Below, one piece after another: positions 26,611-35,895 of a stretch of DNA of 64,000 nt. Numbering within the stretch: the first letter of the stretch is position 1; every line of letters starts with the position of its first letter. This stretch comes from HXMU1420-13 sp965249965 (lineage in GTDB: Bacteria > Bacteroidota > Rhodothermia > Balneolales > Balneolaceae). Made by a program: the position numbers and the translations under genes. The notes below the pieces were generated by a model that ran no database searches, was not told the origin of the DNA, and worked only from the letters and a program-made list of their open reading frames with translations. The stretch covers positions 1,116,001 to 1,180,000 of the forward strand of contig OZ252262.1 in assembly GCA_965249965.1 (NCBI GenBank), given 5' to 3'.

Positions 26611-26991
26611 TTAATTTTCTTCGTTAGATCCATCGTCTTCAGTAGCTGCAGGTGGCGGAGTTTGAATTGGAACCGCACTTTGCGTGTTAGAAGGCGCGCT
26701 GATATCACTTGGGGCTGCACCTTGCTGTAAAATTGAGCTGGCTTGTTCTTGTCTATCAATTGCGAAATTTGCTAATACACAAAGAGCAAGAAACGCAGCA
26801 CCTAAAATGGTTGTAGACTTAGATAAAAGATCAGCGGTACGGCGAGCTCCCAGCCCTCCGGCGCCTGCATCGAGGCCACCACCGCCTCCAATTCCGGATA
26901 AACCCTGACCTTGTCCGTTTTGTAAAAGCACTACCAATGTTAAGAGTGAACAAATGATGGCAATAACTACAATAATTATGTTGTAAAGCAT
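26611..26991 (-). CDS. secG: Protein translocase subunit SecG
   Basis: The protein has 126 residues with two membrane helices (IIIVVIAIICSLLTLVVLLQ and ILGAAFLALCVLANF) around a glycine-rich loop (GQGLSGIGGGGG and ARRTADLLSKST). That is the SecG layout. The C-terminal 45 residues are a Pro/Gln/Ala-rich hydrophilic tail, common in this phylum and absent from E. coli SecG. It assists SecYE in protein export. It has its own terminator, and the M16 gene downstream has a separate leader. Confidence 0.93.
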   Translation of the reverse strand: MLYNIIIVVIAIICSLLTLVVLLQNGQGQGLSGIGGGGGLDAGAGGLGARRTADLLSKSTTILGAAFLALCVLANFAIDRQEQASSILQQGAAPSDISAPSNTQSAVPIQTPPPAATEDDGSNEEN

Positions 26992-27075
26992 TTTATAATG
27001 AACTAAACTTTTGAAAGACTTAAAAGATACCCAAATTTGAAAATGATGCCAAGCAAAAGCTTTAAGGATAATTAA

Positions 27076-28008
27076 ATGGGTGAAACGATTAGCGATGTAC
27101 GGGATTTTGTAATTCGTTTATTTCAGAACTCGCCTGATTTAACGATAAAGATTATCGAAACCATAGCCATTTTTGTGCTCTTAGGTTTAATTCGATTGAT
27201 CATTCTTAGGGTGGTATTGCGTAACACCGAGAATAAACGCATTCAATATAAATGGCGTAAAAACCTCTCTTATATCAGTTTTTTTATAGGTTTTTTGGCT
27301 GTTATTCAAATTTGGTTTACGGGAATTGAGTCTATTGCAACATTTTTGGGACTGCTTAGTGCAGGTATTGCAATAGCGTTGAGAGACCCGGTTACAGATT
27401 TGGCAGCATTCTTATTCATCTACTGGAGAAAGCCATTTGATGTAGGCGATAGAATTGAGTTGGATAGTATAAAAGGTGACGTGATCGATATACGGCCTTT
27501 TAAATTTACCGTTCTTGAGATTGGAAATTGGGTAGATGCAGATCAAAGCACCGGACGAGTGATCCATGTCCCGAATCATAAAGTATTCACACATCAGTTG
27601 GCGAATTATACCGCAGACTTCGAATTCATCTGGAATGAAATTCAAGTGCTCGTAACATTCGAAAGTGACTGGAAGATGGCGAAGAAGATATTATCTGAGG
27701 TTGTTTCTGAGGTATCCAAAGAATTCATCGAGAATGCGAAGAAACAAATAGCCAAAGCATCGAAGTCATATCTCATTGAATTTAGATATCTAACCCCCAT
27801 TGTTTACACCGATGTAAAAGATAGCGGGATAAATCTTACAGTGCGTTATTTAACAAATCCAAGACGCCGTCGGGGTACTTCTCAAAATATTTGGGAGACA
27901 ATTCTTGATGAATTTGAAAAGCATGATAACATTGATTTTGCGTATCCAACGGTTAGATATTATAATAATTTGGGAGAGGGTAAGCCGGGTACAAAACCAG
28001 AAAACTAA
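27076..28008 (+). CDS. MscS family mechanosensitive channel
   Basis: This 310-residue membrane protein has three N-terminal helices. The pore-lining helix includes FLGLLSAGIAIALRDPVTDLAAF. The MscS core follows: RKPFDVGDRIEL, VIDIRPFKFTVLEIG and VPNHKVF. The C-terminal alpha/beta domain is present. It probably protects against osmotic downshock or adjusts ion balance. The stop overlaps the convergent SRAP-like gene by four bases (CTAA). Confidence 0.9.
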   Translation: MGETISDVRDFVIRLFQNSPDLTIKIIETIAIFVLLGLIRLIILRVVLRNTENKRIQYKWRKNLSYISFFIGFLAVIQIWFTGIESIATFLGLLSAGIAIALRDPVTDLAAFLFIYWRKPFDVGDRIELDSIKGDVIDIRPFKFTVLEIGNWVDADQSTGRVIHVPNHKVFTHQLANYTADFEFIWNEIQVLVTFESDWKMAKKILSEVVSEVSKEFIENAKKQIAKASKSYLIEFRYLTPIVYTDVKDSGINLTVRYLTNPRRRRGTSQNIWETILDEFEKHDNIDFAYPTVRYYNNLGEGKPGTKPEN

Positions 28009-28640
28009 CTTTCGTCTCTCAATTTTGGGATAGGTTGTATTAATTCAGGCGAGTTATTTGATAACTCATTTACCAAATTTGGAACACGAAATACCGTCAT
28101 ATCCGGGATTAATACATCTTGGGCAAATCCAGTGTTCGCTAATTCAATTGTTTTGTCACCTAACCAATCATCAAATTGATTCGGCTCCAACAAACAGGGC
28201 ATGTAGGCATCTAATGGTTGCAGCAATACATTAGCTGTACAGGTTAAAACCGTAAACTTATTTCTGCTTTTGGCTTTACCGGAAAAATAACCGGGAACAC
28301 CTAATATTTTTTGGGAGTGGATGCGTACATAAAATGGTAGTGGATCATTTACAGTTTGCTTCCACAAATAAAAACCACTAATTGGGACTATACAAGCAGC
28401 CTTTCGAAGGGCGGCCAAAGTGCCGGAATTGTTTAAGGCATCAAAAATAGATTGGGATGGAAGTTCATTATTCCAGATACAGGAATCGATGTGTGCAGCA
28501 CCATGTTTAAAAGTGATAACCGGTAAAACATGGCCTGGGGCAGCATTGAAAGTTTGCTCTATTTGACTTTCGGATGTAACCATAACCCCAAAAACCTGCT
28601 CAAATTCCTGAGCACTATTTTGTAAAACATATCGCTCCAT
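28005..28640 (-). CDS. SRAP (YedK/HMCES)-like protein without catalytic residues
   Basis: The 211-residue protein follows the SRAP fold order: FNAAPG at 31-36 (YNVAPG in the family), IVPISGFYLWKQ at 84-95 (the position of GWFEWKK), and PLDAYMPCLL at 142-151 (the position of IHDRRPLVL). Active SRAP proteins begin MCGRY and use Cys2 to crosslink to abasic sites. Here the start is MERY. The catalytic Glu is Leu92 and the His position is not His. The upstream AAAGGA supports this start and leaves no room for a hidden MCGR. It may still bind DNA or may have a new role. Confidence 0.8.
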   Translation of the reverse strand: MERYVLQNSAQEFEQVFGVMVTSESQIEQTFNAAPGHVLPVITFKHGAAHIDSCIWNNELPSQSIFDALNNSGTLAALRKAACIVPISGFYLWKQTVNDPLPFYVRIHSQKILGVPGYFSGKAKSRNKFTVLTCTANVLLQPLDAYMPCLLEPNQFDDWLGDKTIELANTGFAQDVLIPDMTVFRVPNLVNELSNNSPELIQPIPKLRDES

Positions 28641-28705
28641 AATTCCTTTGATTTTAGCAAATTGTAGATACGTTCTCGGTTAACTGATAAAAAGTAAGTT
28701 TTAGT

Positions 28706-29644
28706 ATGAATCCATTCTTCAATACATCTGAAGGAAGACTTCGAGCTGGATTTAGAATCCCGATTTATATTGTAATCGTCTTCATTTTAATGGGCCTCGG
28801 GCACTCCATTCCACTCGACGGCTGGCAATATATAATCACAACTTTGTTGAGCTTTGGGTTTTTTTGGATGACTTTTCGGTTTGTTGATAACCGTGCTAGT
28901 ATAACTCTGGCGGGTATTAAACCTGAAAACATCTGGTGGAAAGAATTTGGAATTGGAAGTGGGATTGCAGCACTTGTAATGACGCTCATATTTGTAATTC
29001 AAACAGTTACAGGTACAATCGAGTTTTTGGGATTTAGCTGGGAATTGCCCGGCTCATCAAGTTGGATATACCCGGTAATTGTATTTTTTGTACAAATGCT
29101 TTGTGTGGGCTTTTACGAAGAAATCATGAGCCGCTCTTATTTGATACCTAACTTCAAGGAAGGTGTCACGTTCTGGCGTATTGATCCAAAAAAAGCAACC
29201 CTATTGGCTATAATATTTAGTTCATCCTTCTTTGGAATTGCACATGCATTAAACCCGAATGCTACCATATTTGCACTGTTAAATATCTTTATGGCTGGTG
29301 TGATGCTGGCAATTCCATATGTAATTACAGGTAGATTAGCATTCTCGGTTGGGATCCATTTTGCATGGAATTTTTTTCAGGGAGGTGTTTTTGGGTTCCG
29401 AGTAAGTGGGCAGGCAATCAATGGATCGCTCATTCAAATTCAACAAGGTGGCGAGCAAATTTGGACGGGCAGTTCTTTTGGTCCCGAAGGCGGACTTATT
29501 GGAACCTTTGGAATTGTAATCGTTACAGCGTTATCTCTTATCACAATAAAACTGAGGGGCGAGCCGCTACAATTGCACCAAAATTTTACTAAATCTTACC
29601 TCGAATTTGAAAACGAGGAAAAGAAAAAAACTGAGCTTGATTAA
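28706..29644 (+). CDS. CPBP family intramembrane glutamic protease
   Basis: The 312-residue protein has about eight membrane helices. The Abi/CPBP motifs are complete: EEIMSR (EExxxR, near residue 138), FFGIAHALN (FxxxH) and HFAWN (HxxxN). Such proteases cut membrane or membrane-near substrates, and relatives act in prenyl-protein processing and peptide immunity. The substrate here is unknown. It is followed at 87 bases by the DEAD-box-like gene on the same strand. Confidence 0.88.
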   Translation: MNPFFNTSEGRLRAGFRIPIYIVIVFILMGLGHSIPLDGWQYIITTLLSFGFFWMTFRFVDNRASITLAGIKPENIWWKEFGIGSGIAALVMTLIFVIQTVTGTIEFLGFSWELPGSSSWIYPVIVFFVQMLCVGFYEEIMSRSYLIPNFKEGVTFWRIDPKKATLLAIIFSSSFFGIAHALNPNATIFALLNIFMAGVMLAIPYVITGRLAFSVGIHFAWNFFQGGVFGFRVSGQAINGSLIQIQQGGEQIWTGSSFGPEGGLIGTFGIVIVTALSLITIKLRGEPLQLHQNFTKSYLEFENEEKKKTELD

Positions 29645-29731
29645 GTTCTTTCGTATATTTGGCGTGTTCTGAAAGCAGAACATAGATCTTTGAAAATTGA
29701 AAAAATAAGCCAAAAGAAAAGAGGTGTAACA

Positions 29732-31243
29732 TTGTCTTTTGAAAAATTTGGCCTGAGCCCTGAACTTTTAAGTGGGCTGGCCGATGTACGAATTGAAAAA
29801 CCAACACCTCTCCAAGAAAAAGTGCTCCCTTTGGTATTAGAAGGGAAACATGTTTTAGTAGAAACGCATGCTAATGATGATCTCGCGTTTCTGATTCCGG
29901 CACTTCAAAAAATTACGGAAATAGGAGAGGCTAACGGCACACAAGTATTAATTTTAACACCATCCATTGAGCGGGCAGAAAAAATAGATGAACAAATCTG
30001 GGCGCTCGGCTATCATGCACAAATTAATAGTGCATTAATGGCATTAAAAGGTGATAAGGCGGAACAAGAAGAAGCTTTACTTGATGGTGCTCCGGTGATT
30101 GTGGCAAATCCCGGTCGATGTATTGAAATACTGGATAAGAACAATTTCAGGCTAAAAGACATCAAACTTATAGTTATTGATGAAGCCCATGAAATGCAGC
30201 AGTACAACCTTGTTAACAGGGTTAAGGATATTCTGCGTTTTGTAGATTGTGAACCACAAATCGTGATTTTATCACGCCAGCAGAACTCCGCAACTAAACA
30301 ATTAGCAGAGCTTGCGCTAAAGAACCCCGAATTGATCGGTTTCGAAGCACAAGAAGCTTCCGAAAGCGATAATTCTGAGGTGGAAACATCAACCGAAGAA
30401 GTAGAAATAGATCTTGATCACGCAGAAAAGAAACTTGAAAAAGCTTCAATATCTGTGGTGCTGAAAAAAGATTTGTCTGAAACTTCTATTGAACAGTCAG
30501 AGGAAGAAGAGACTGCTCCTGACCCCCTTCCAAAAAATCTGGAACAAGGCTATATCAAAGTGCCACCGCGAATGAAAATTTCTACGCTGATGGCTCACTT
30601 GGAGCAATCGAGTGCTAAGAAAGTGGTTGTATTTTCAGCTTCGAGCCGCACTTCCGATCGTTTGTTTAGAATCATCAAAAAGAAGAGCTGGGGCGTTGTT
30701 AGCCTTGGAGATGATCTGGATGAAGCTGCATATAAAGAACGATATGAGCGATTTAAAAAATACGAAATGCGCGTTCTTTTGATTGGTGGTTTATCTGCTA
30801 ATTCTGTTGAGTTAGAAGCTTTTGACGAAGTAATCAATTATGATGTGCCAAGTGAACTGGATGAGTATCGTTTCAGGGCAGAACTAATTGGTAATGGTAA
30901 AGCCACGCAGATGATCTCATTGGTTTCTAAAATGGATCAGGACGACATCGAGCGAATTTCTAAAGAAGCTGGATATCCACCGGTGGAGCTTCCATTTCCG
31001 GAAGAAATAGTTGAAAAGAAAAAAAAGACCAACGCTCCAAAGCAGGCACGACCTCCTCGTAAGAAGTCAAGCGGGAGATCATCAAATCCTCGGAATGCCA
31101 AACGAGCGCCTAAGAAAATCAAAAAGAAAGAGTCGTCTCCTTCTTTACCTCGTCCTACTTATGATGGACTATCTGGTGGAAGAGATGGGAATGAGTCGTC
31201 GGGTAGCGGTGTGATAGGCTGGGTGAAAAAGCTCTTCAGCTAG
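29732..31243 (+). CDS. DEAD-box helicase-like protein with degenerate ATPase motifs
   Basis: I start at the TTG at 29732, because GAGGTG lies five bases upstream and the sequence SFEKFGLSPELLSGLAD is the normal DEAD-box beginning. The Q motif is present (KPTPLQ, 23-28). The P-loop is absent: at residues 41-53 VLVETHANDDLAF stands where AxTGxGKT is expected. Motif II is DEAH (150-153). The SAT motif is not at its usual place, and motif VI (HRxGRxGR) reads RFRAELIGNGKA near 380. An acidic insert lies between the two RecA-like halves, and the last 75 residues are a Lys/Arg-rich tail ending GWVKKLFS. It probably binds RNA without unwinding it. Confidence 0.82.
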   Translation: MSFEKFGLSPELLSGLADVRIEKPTPLQEKVLPLVLEGKHVLVETHANDDLAFLIPALQKITEIGEANGTQVLILTPSIERAEKIDEQIWALGYHAQINSALMALKGDKAEQEEALLDGAPVIVANPGRCIEILDKNNFRLKDIKLIVIDEAHEMQQYNLVNRVKDILRFVDCEPQIVILSRQQNSATKQLAELALKNPELIGFEAQEASESDNSEVETSTEEVEIDLDHAEKKLEKASISVVLKKDLSETSIEQSEEEETAPDPLPKNLEQGYIKVPPRMKISTLMAHLEQSSAKKVVVFSASSRTSDRLFRIIKKKSWGVVSLGDDLDEAAYKERYERFKKYEMRVLLIGGLSANSVELEAFDEVINYDVPSELDEYRFRAELIGNGKATQMISLVSKMDQDDIERISKEAGYPPVELPFPEEIVEKKKKTNAPKQARPPRKKSSGRSSNPRNAKRAPKKIKKKESSPSLPRPTYDGLSGGRDGNESSGSGVIGWVKKLFS

Positions 31244-31265
31244 TCGCTAAAAATCATGTTAACAG

Positions 31266-31299
31266 AAAGCCGAAACGAGTAATCATTTTGGCTTTTTTT
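31266..31299 (+). terminator. Terminator after the DEAD-box-like gene
   Basis: AAAGCCGAAA faces TTTTGGCTTT across a 13-base loop, followed by seven T. Confidence 0.8.
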
Positions 31300-31382
31300 A
31301 TGAACATATGTTAGGAGCACCTTTGTCTTTTAGTAATAATTTCGGTTCTTACATATTGAAATTGAACCATGTGGGGGTGACT

Positions 31383-32012
31383 ATGAATAAATTATTTTTA
31401 CTAACTAGTGTCGGAATACTTTTTTGTACACTGAACGCATCTGCATTTCAAAGTGCACCCGATTTTTTTCTGAATCCTCCTGCTGACACAGATAATGAAA
31501 TATTTGGTACTGGAGATGGCCTATCCGAAGAGGCGGCATTCGCAATCGCAATGGCTAATCTTGCTGAAAAAGTTAAACAACTCAGAGCAGATGAAGTGGA
31601 GAATTTCTCAGCGATAAGTAATTCCACAGATGAATCTACTACAACAACTTCCAGGCAAATTGTAAATCAGGATGTATTTCGGTTTCAGGTTCAAAGTTTG
31701 AACGAAATGTTTATGGACGAGAACAACTCAGGTGAATTTATTGCTGAAAATTATGAACTGGCTATCAGAGTTTATTATAAGGCAGATGAGGAATGTTCTT
31801 ATCTGATTGAACACTTCTATGAATATTCGAATGAAGCTGGAAATGAAGATGATAACACAAAAAGCTCAATTGCCTGGAATAACTGTTCATTCGATCACAG
31901 TAAAAGGTATATAGAAGAAAATCCAGAGATCTCTTATACATTAGATGAAGTCTCGGGAACTTATTATGCAATGGTATTACTAAAGACCTCAGCAATTCAT
32001 GATGAAGAGTAG
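31383..32012 (+). CDS. Exported LPP20-like protein
   Basis: The start at 31383 gives MNKLFLLTSVGILFCTLNASAF, a signal peptide, with GGGGGTG just upstream. The mature protein has about 190 residues. Near its beginning is IFGTGDGLSEEAAFAIAMANLAEKV, which resembles the G-x-G-x-x-x-x-x-A-x-x-A-x-x-x-L pattern of LPP20/DUF6175-like surface proteins. The rest has no motif I recognise. The next gene starts inside its 3' end (14-base overlap), so the two are translated together. Confidence 0.6.
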   Translation: MNKLFLLTSVGILFCTLNASAFQSAPDFFLNPPADTDNEIFGTGDGLSEEAAFAIAMANLAEKVKQLRADEVENFSAISNSTDESTTTTSRQIVNQDVFRFQVQSLNEMFMDENNSGEFIAENYELAIRVYYKADEECSYLIEHFYEYSNEAGNEDDNTKSSIAWNNCSFDHSKRYIEENPEISYTLDEVSGTYYAMVLLKTSAIHDEE

Positions 32013-32835
32013 CCTCATCTTATTTTTGTTTTTATTTATAATCTGTGAAGTCGCAATTGCTCAGTATTCTGCCATGACGTATAATATCCGATATGCTACC
32101 GAAAGAGATGGCATAAATAGTTGGGAAAACAGAAAAGAGTGGGTAGCCGATTTAATTGATTATTATGAGCCGGAAATTTTTGGCATTCAGGAAGGTTTGA
32201 AGCATCAGGTCGCGTTTTTAGACAGTTCTTTAACTGAATATTCATTTGAAGGAAACGGGCGTGATGATGGAAAGGATGATGGGGAATTTGCAGCTATATT
32301 TTACAATAATTCAAAATTAGAGGTTGTGGATTCAGGGACTTTTTGGCTGTCTCCGACGCCAGGCACTCCATCGTATGGTTGGGGCGCGAATTATCGAAGA
32401 ATATGCACGTGGGTAGTGTTTAAAGTGAGGAATTCAGATCAACAATTCTATGTATTCAATGCCCATTTTGATCATGAATCAAAGGAGGCAAGGATTGAAT
32501 CAGCAAAATTAATTCATGAGAAAGTCGAAGAGTTTAATGCAGGGAGTTTACCTGTAATTTTAATGGGAGATTTTAATGCGGTACCTGAATCCGAGCCGAT
32601 TATGTTTTTCAATGAGAATTACGATGATTCGAAAATCGTGTCAGATAAAAAGCCTTTTGGCCCAACAGGTACCTACAATGGTTTTGATACCTCACATCCT
32701 CTTGACGTAAGAATTGATTACATCTTCACAAGTAGGAATATCAGAATTGAAAAATATGCTGTTTTGTCAAATTCCCGAATGAACAGAACCCCATCCGATC
32801 ATTTACCAGTTTTTATAAATTTCAGCTTTAAATAA
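31999..32835 (+). CDS. Exported endonuclease/exonuclease/phosphatase family protein
   Basis: The 278-residue precursor has a signal peptide (LILFLFLFIICEVAIAQ). The metal-dependent EEP fold is complete: MTYNIRY, FGIQEG, FNAHFDHES, MGDFNAVP and SDHLPVF contain the usual Asn, Glu, His, Asp/Asn and terminal Asp-His residues. It should hydrolyse a phosphodiester or phosphomonoester outside the cytoplasm. Members include DNases, sphingomyelinases and phosphoinositide phosphatases, so the substrate is open. Confidence 0.88.
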   Translation: MMKSSLILFLFLFIICEVAIAQYSAMTYNIRYATERDGINSWENRKEWVADLIDYYEPEIFGIQEGLKHQVAFLDSSLTEYSFEGNGRDDGKDDGEFAAIFYNNSKLEVVDSGTFWLSPTPGTPSYGWGANYRRICTWVVFKVRNSDQQFYVFNAHFDHESKEARIESAKLIHEKVEEFNAGSLPVILMGDFNAVPESEPIMFFNENYDDSKIVSDKKPFGPTGTYNGFDTSHPLDVRIDYIFTSRNIRIEKYAVLSNSRMNRTPSDHLPVFINFSFK

Positions 32836-32868
32836 AAAAAGCCTTCCCGGATTTCGGAAAGGCTTTTT
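32836..32868. terminator. Bidirectional terminator
   Basis: AAAGCCTTCCCG faces CGGAAAGGCTTT, flanked by A and T runs on both sides. It serves the EEP gene on the plus strand and the SPT-like gene on the minus strand. Confidence 0.88.
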
Positions 32869-32894
32869 CATAGATGACCGCAAATTCTAAGCAG

Positions 32895-34121
32895 CTATGC
32901 AGATTGCTTATTCGCTGCCGACAACACAAAATCCTTAATTGCTGCGAAAGCGTCAAGTGTTTTTTCAATATGCTCGTCGTTATGTGCAGCGGTAGGTATC
33001 AATCGAATTAACACAATACCACGTGGCACAACCGGGTAAGCAACACCACTTACAAAAATACCATGTTCCTCACGCATTTTTCGCATAATAGCCTGGCAAA
33101 GATCGGTACTTCCTTGAGTAAGAACAGGCGTAACCGGGCTTTCAGATGGGAGCACGTTGTAGCCAATTTTTTGTAACCCTTCGCGGAGTTTTAATGTATT
33201 GCTCCATAGCTTTTCTCTCCATTCAGGGTGTTGACGAATTAGTTTTAATCGTTCACGCGCTGTTGCAACTATAGGTAGTGGCAGAGATTTTGCAAAAATC
33301 TGGCTGCGAGCATTTGCTTTCAAAAACTGAATCACTCGCGGTTCTGAAGCTACAAACGCTCCGATCAGTGCCCCTGCTTTTGCAAATGTACCAAAGTAAA
33401 TATCAATTCCGTCCTGGCAACCTAATTGAGTACCGGTACCAGATCCGTCATGACCTAATGTTCCAAATCCATGAGCATCATCAACCAATAGTCTGAAAGG
33501 TACTTCTTTTTTAAGCTCAATAATTTCATTTAAGATCCCGAGGTCACCAGTCATCCCAAATACACCTTCAGTAACTACAAGGATGGAAGAGTTATCTTTT
33601 TTCTTAGAAGCTGCTCGGTATAATTGCTTCTTAAAGCTTTCAATATCGTTGTGCTTGAAAACTGATTTCTCAGCCATAGCTAACTGCTTTCCATCAACGA
33701 TACAAGCGTGACTTAGCTCATCGTATATTAAAAAATCGTTTCGATCTACAAGGGCATGAATGGTACTCATTATGCCTTGATAGCCAAAATTTAGAAGTTG
33801 AGCTGCCGGTTTGTGGATAAATTCAGCCAATTCTTTTTCAAGGGCTTCATGCTCATCAGAGTTTCCGGTCATTAAACGAGCACCCATTGGTGCACTAAGT
33901 GAATACTTTGCAGTTGCCTCAGTATCTACTTTTTTAATGTCTTCGTTACTCCCTATGCCCAGATAATCATTGATACTCCAAACAACTACATCTTTGCCAT
34001 TAAATTTCATTTCCGGGCCTAATGGGCCTTCTAATTTTGGGAAAGTAATGTAACCGTATCCTTCTGAGGTAAATGGGCCAAGTGGACTTGGGCGTCCTTC
34101 TAACTTGTCAAATAAATCCAT
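32895..34121 (-). CDS. Alpha-oxoamine synthase (serine palmitoyltransferase-like)
   Basis: This 408-residue PLP enzyme has the alpha-oxoamine synthase plan. SINDYLGIG lies near residue 50, the glycine-rich region is GARLMTGNSDEH, and the DELSHACIVDG segment carries the histidine that stacks on PLP. VDDAHGFGTLG is followed by the Schiff-base lysine in GTFAKAGALIG. The family condenses an amino acid with an acyl-CoA. Bacteroidota-type genomes usually carry a serine palmitoyltransferase of this size for sphingolipid synthesis; biotin synthase BioF and glycine C-acetyltransferase are alternatives. The lysine context has Ala where most members have Ser or Thr. No acyl carrier or sphingolipid gene lies next to it. 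Confidence 0.82.
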   Translation of the reverse strand: MDLFDKLEGRPSPLGPFTSEGYGYITFPKLEGPLGPEMKFNGKDVVVWSINDYLGIGSNEDIKKVDTEATAKYSLSAPMGARLMTGNSDEHEALEKELAEFIHKPAAQLLNFGYQGIMSTIHALVDRNDFLIYDELSHACIVDGKQLAMAEKSVFKHNDIESFKKQLYRAASKKKDNSSILVVTEGVFGMTGDLGILNEIIELKKEVPFRLLVDDAHGFGTLGHDGSGTGTQLGCQDGIDIYFGTFAKAGALIGAFVASEPRVIQFLKANARSQIFAKSLPLPIVATARERLKLIRQHPEWREKLWSNTLKLREGLQKIGYNVLPSESPVTPVLTQGSTDLCQAIMRKMREEHGIFVSGVAYPVVPRGIVLIRLIPTAAHNDEHIEKTLDAFAAIKDFVLSAANKQSA

Positions 34122-34353
34122 GTAAGTTGGTAAGTGAAAAGATTTATGCTAACTGAATTTTAAAGCGTGTAAAGTTAAGCAAAAGTGCATTGAAGTTAAA
34201 AAGAAAGGCCATTTTAAATTAAAACGTAAAATCTAGTAATCGATTGGTTTAAATAGTTAGATTACAAAAACTTCGAATTCCAGTAGAATTAGGAATATCG
34301 ATCTTTCAAATGTTATTGAAATTATATTTTAGTTGATTCCTGGCTTTTAGAGC

Positions 34354-35721
34354 TTAATCTGATAGATGTGGTTGTAGAATAAAAAGCCCGTCGTTGATGT
34401 CACTAACCACTAAAACACCGCTTTCGAAAAACGGATAGTTACTCCAGGTACCTGAATAGTTCTTTGTTTCATCGGTAGGTTGTGTATCAAAAAAGCCAAT
34501 CGGATCTAATTCTAGATTCTGCAAATTTTCAGTTCGAAATACTCTCAATCCAGCTGTGTAATTCGATTGGTAAACTACATCGTCCTTGATATATAAATTG
34601 TGATCGATGGTCGGGGTTTCATGTGTGTAATAGCCTAGAAATTCGGGATTATCAAGATCGACCAAATCCCATATGTACGTACGCGTATTTCTTCCAAGTC
34701 GGGTTTCGTCCAACTCATCATTCATCAAAAAGTAGCGTTGATCTTCGGTTAACCAACCTTGATGCGAGTATTGCATGCCGGTTACACCGCTAAATCCAAT
34801 GGTGGTTGGGTTTGATTTATCAGATACATTCGTAATAACCACACTACCTTCTGCTGAACTAACGCACACTTCTTTTCCTTGATGATCATTATCAGGCCCT
34901 TCATAATTTAGGCATTGGGTATCGTGGATATATCCAATTCCAGCAGATAAACTTCCTTCGATTTCAGTTTCCGGGTCGATAAAACAGCCGGCAAATGTTG
35001 GATTCTTGGGAGAGTTTATGTCGATAATATGTAATCCTGTACCGTTACGTGATCCACAAACCTCAGCGCTTGTAACACCAACGGCATATGCATAACCGGT
35101 AGCTTCGTTTATAGCGATATTATGTGCATTATCAAATTCATCGTAGAATGCGTCCTCCTCAAAGACTAAAGTAGTTCCGTCATAATCTCGTAAACGTGTT
35201 AAATCGAAGACTTGCATACCATGTAACTGACCATCACTCACAACATAGGCGTGATTTTGGTAGACTTTAACATCGCGCCATGTTGATCCCTGTACTACAT
35301 TTTTAGCAGCAGGTGAGTCACCGATTCCAAAGGTACAGGCAGGAAAAGCTTCCTCTGCATCCGGACCTATCAATTTTGTGGCTACGGATGATTCATTCAA
35401 TTTGCCTACCACAATCGGGTTGTTAGGGTCACTAATATCAACAAAAGAAACGCCATCAAATAGCCCAACTAAGGCATATTCTATGCCTGTTTGACGGTCC
35501 GTCCATCCCCAGATATCATTTACTCGATTTCCGCCCAATTCCTCAACGGTTAAATGCGCAAATAGTCCAACATTCTCACATGGATAAATACCATTTGCCA
35601 AGCCATCTTCACACGGAAAGGCTTCAGTAAAAACAGCAGCTTTTTGTGAAAGTGAATTGTCTTTGCAGCTCACAAAAACAAAGAAAAAAATTAAATAGAA
35701 GGCGGGAAAGTGTACTCTCAT
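34354..35721 (-). CDS. Choice-of-anchor B (LVIVD-repeat) lipoprotein
   Basis: The 455-residue precursor has a lipoprotein signal peptide with FVSC at about residue 19. Several LVIVD-type repeats follow, marked by segments such as GVSFVDISDPNNPIVVGKL, GLHIIDINSPKNPTFAG, SVVITNVSDKSNPTTIG and GLRVFRTENLQ. The NDIWGWTD motif and HNIAINEATGYAYAVG belong to the choice-of-anchor B family. These form a seven-bladed propeller outside the cell. Function is unknown. There is no partner gene; upstream (174 bases) and downstream (232 bases) spaces hold nothing I can name. Confidence 0.85.
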   Translation of the reverse strand: MRVHFPAFYLIFFFVFVSCKDNSLSQKAAVFTEAFPCEDGLANGIYPCENVGLFAHLTVEELGGNRVNDIWGWTDRQTGIEYALVGLFDGVSFVDISDPNNPIVVGKLNESSVATKLIGPDAEEAFPACTFGIGDSPAAKNVVQGSTWRDVKVYQNHAYVVSDGQLHGMQVFDLTRLRDYDGTTLVFEEDAFYDEFDNAHNIAINEATGYAYAVGVTSAEVCGSRNGTGLHIIDINSPKNPTFAGCFIDPETEIEGSLSAGIGYIHDTQCLNYEGPDNDHQGKEVCVSSAEGSVVITNVSDKSNPTTIGFSGVTGMQYSHQGWLTEDQRYFLMNDELDETRLGRNTRTYIWDLVDLDNPEFLGYYTHETPTIDHNLYIKDDVVYQSNYTAGLRVFRTENLQNLELDPIGFFDTQPTDETKNYSGTWSNYPFFESGVLVVSDINDGLFILQPHLSD

Positions 35722-35895
35722 AAGCAGATTATCTATGTTACTAAACTACTTTTTATAGCCTTTTATTACAACTTTGATAACGGAATTGCTTGTAATAGGA
35801 AATTTTAACGCAATGGAAACAATCAACCATACCTTTTTTGATAAACTAAGTGCATATTTAAAAGTTTAGTGCAGGGTTAAACGAGTAAAGGTATC

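Noticed and set aside
28706..29644. CPBP protease as part of a defence or bacteriocin immunity island with the SRAP-like and DEAD-box-like genes
   Set aside because: The genes are on different strands with separate leaders, and no toxin, bacteriocin or nuclease partner is adjacent.
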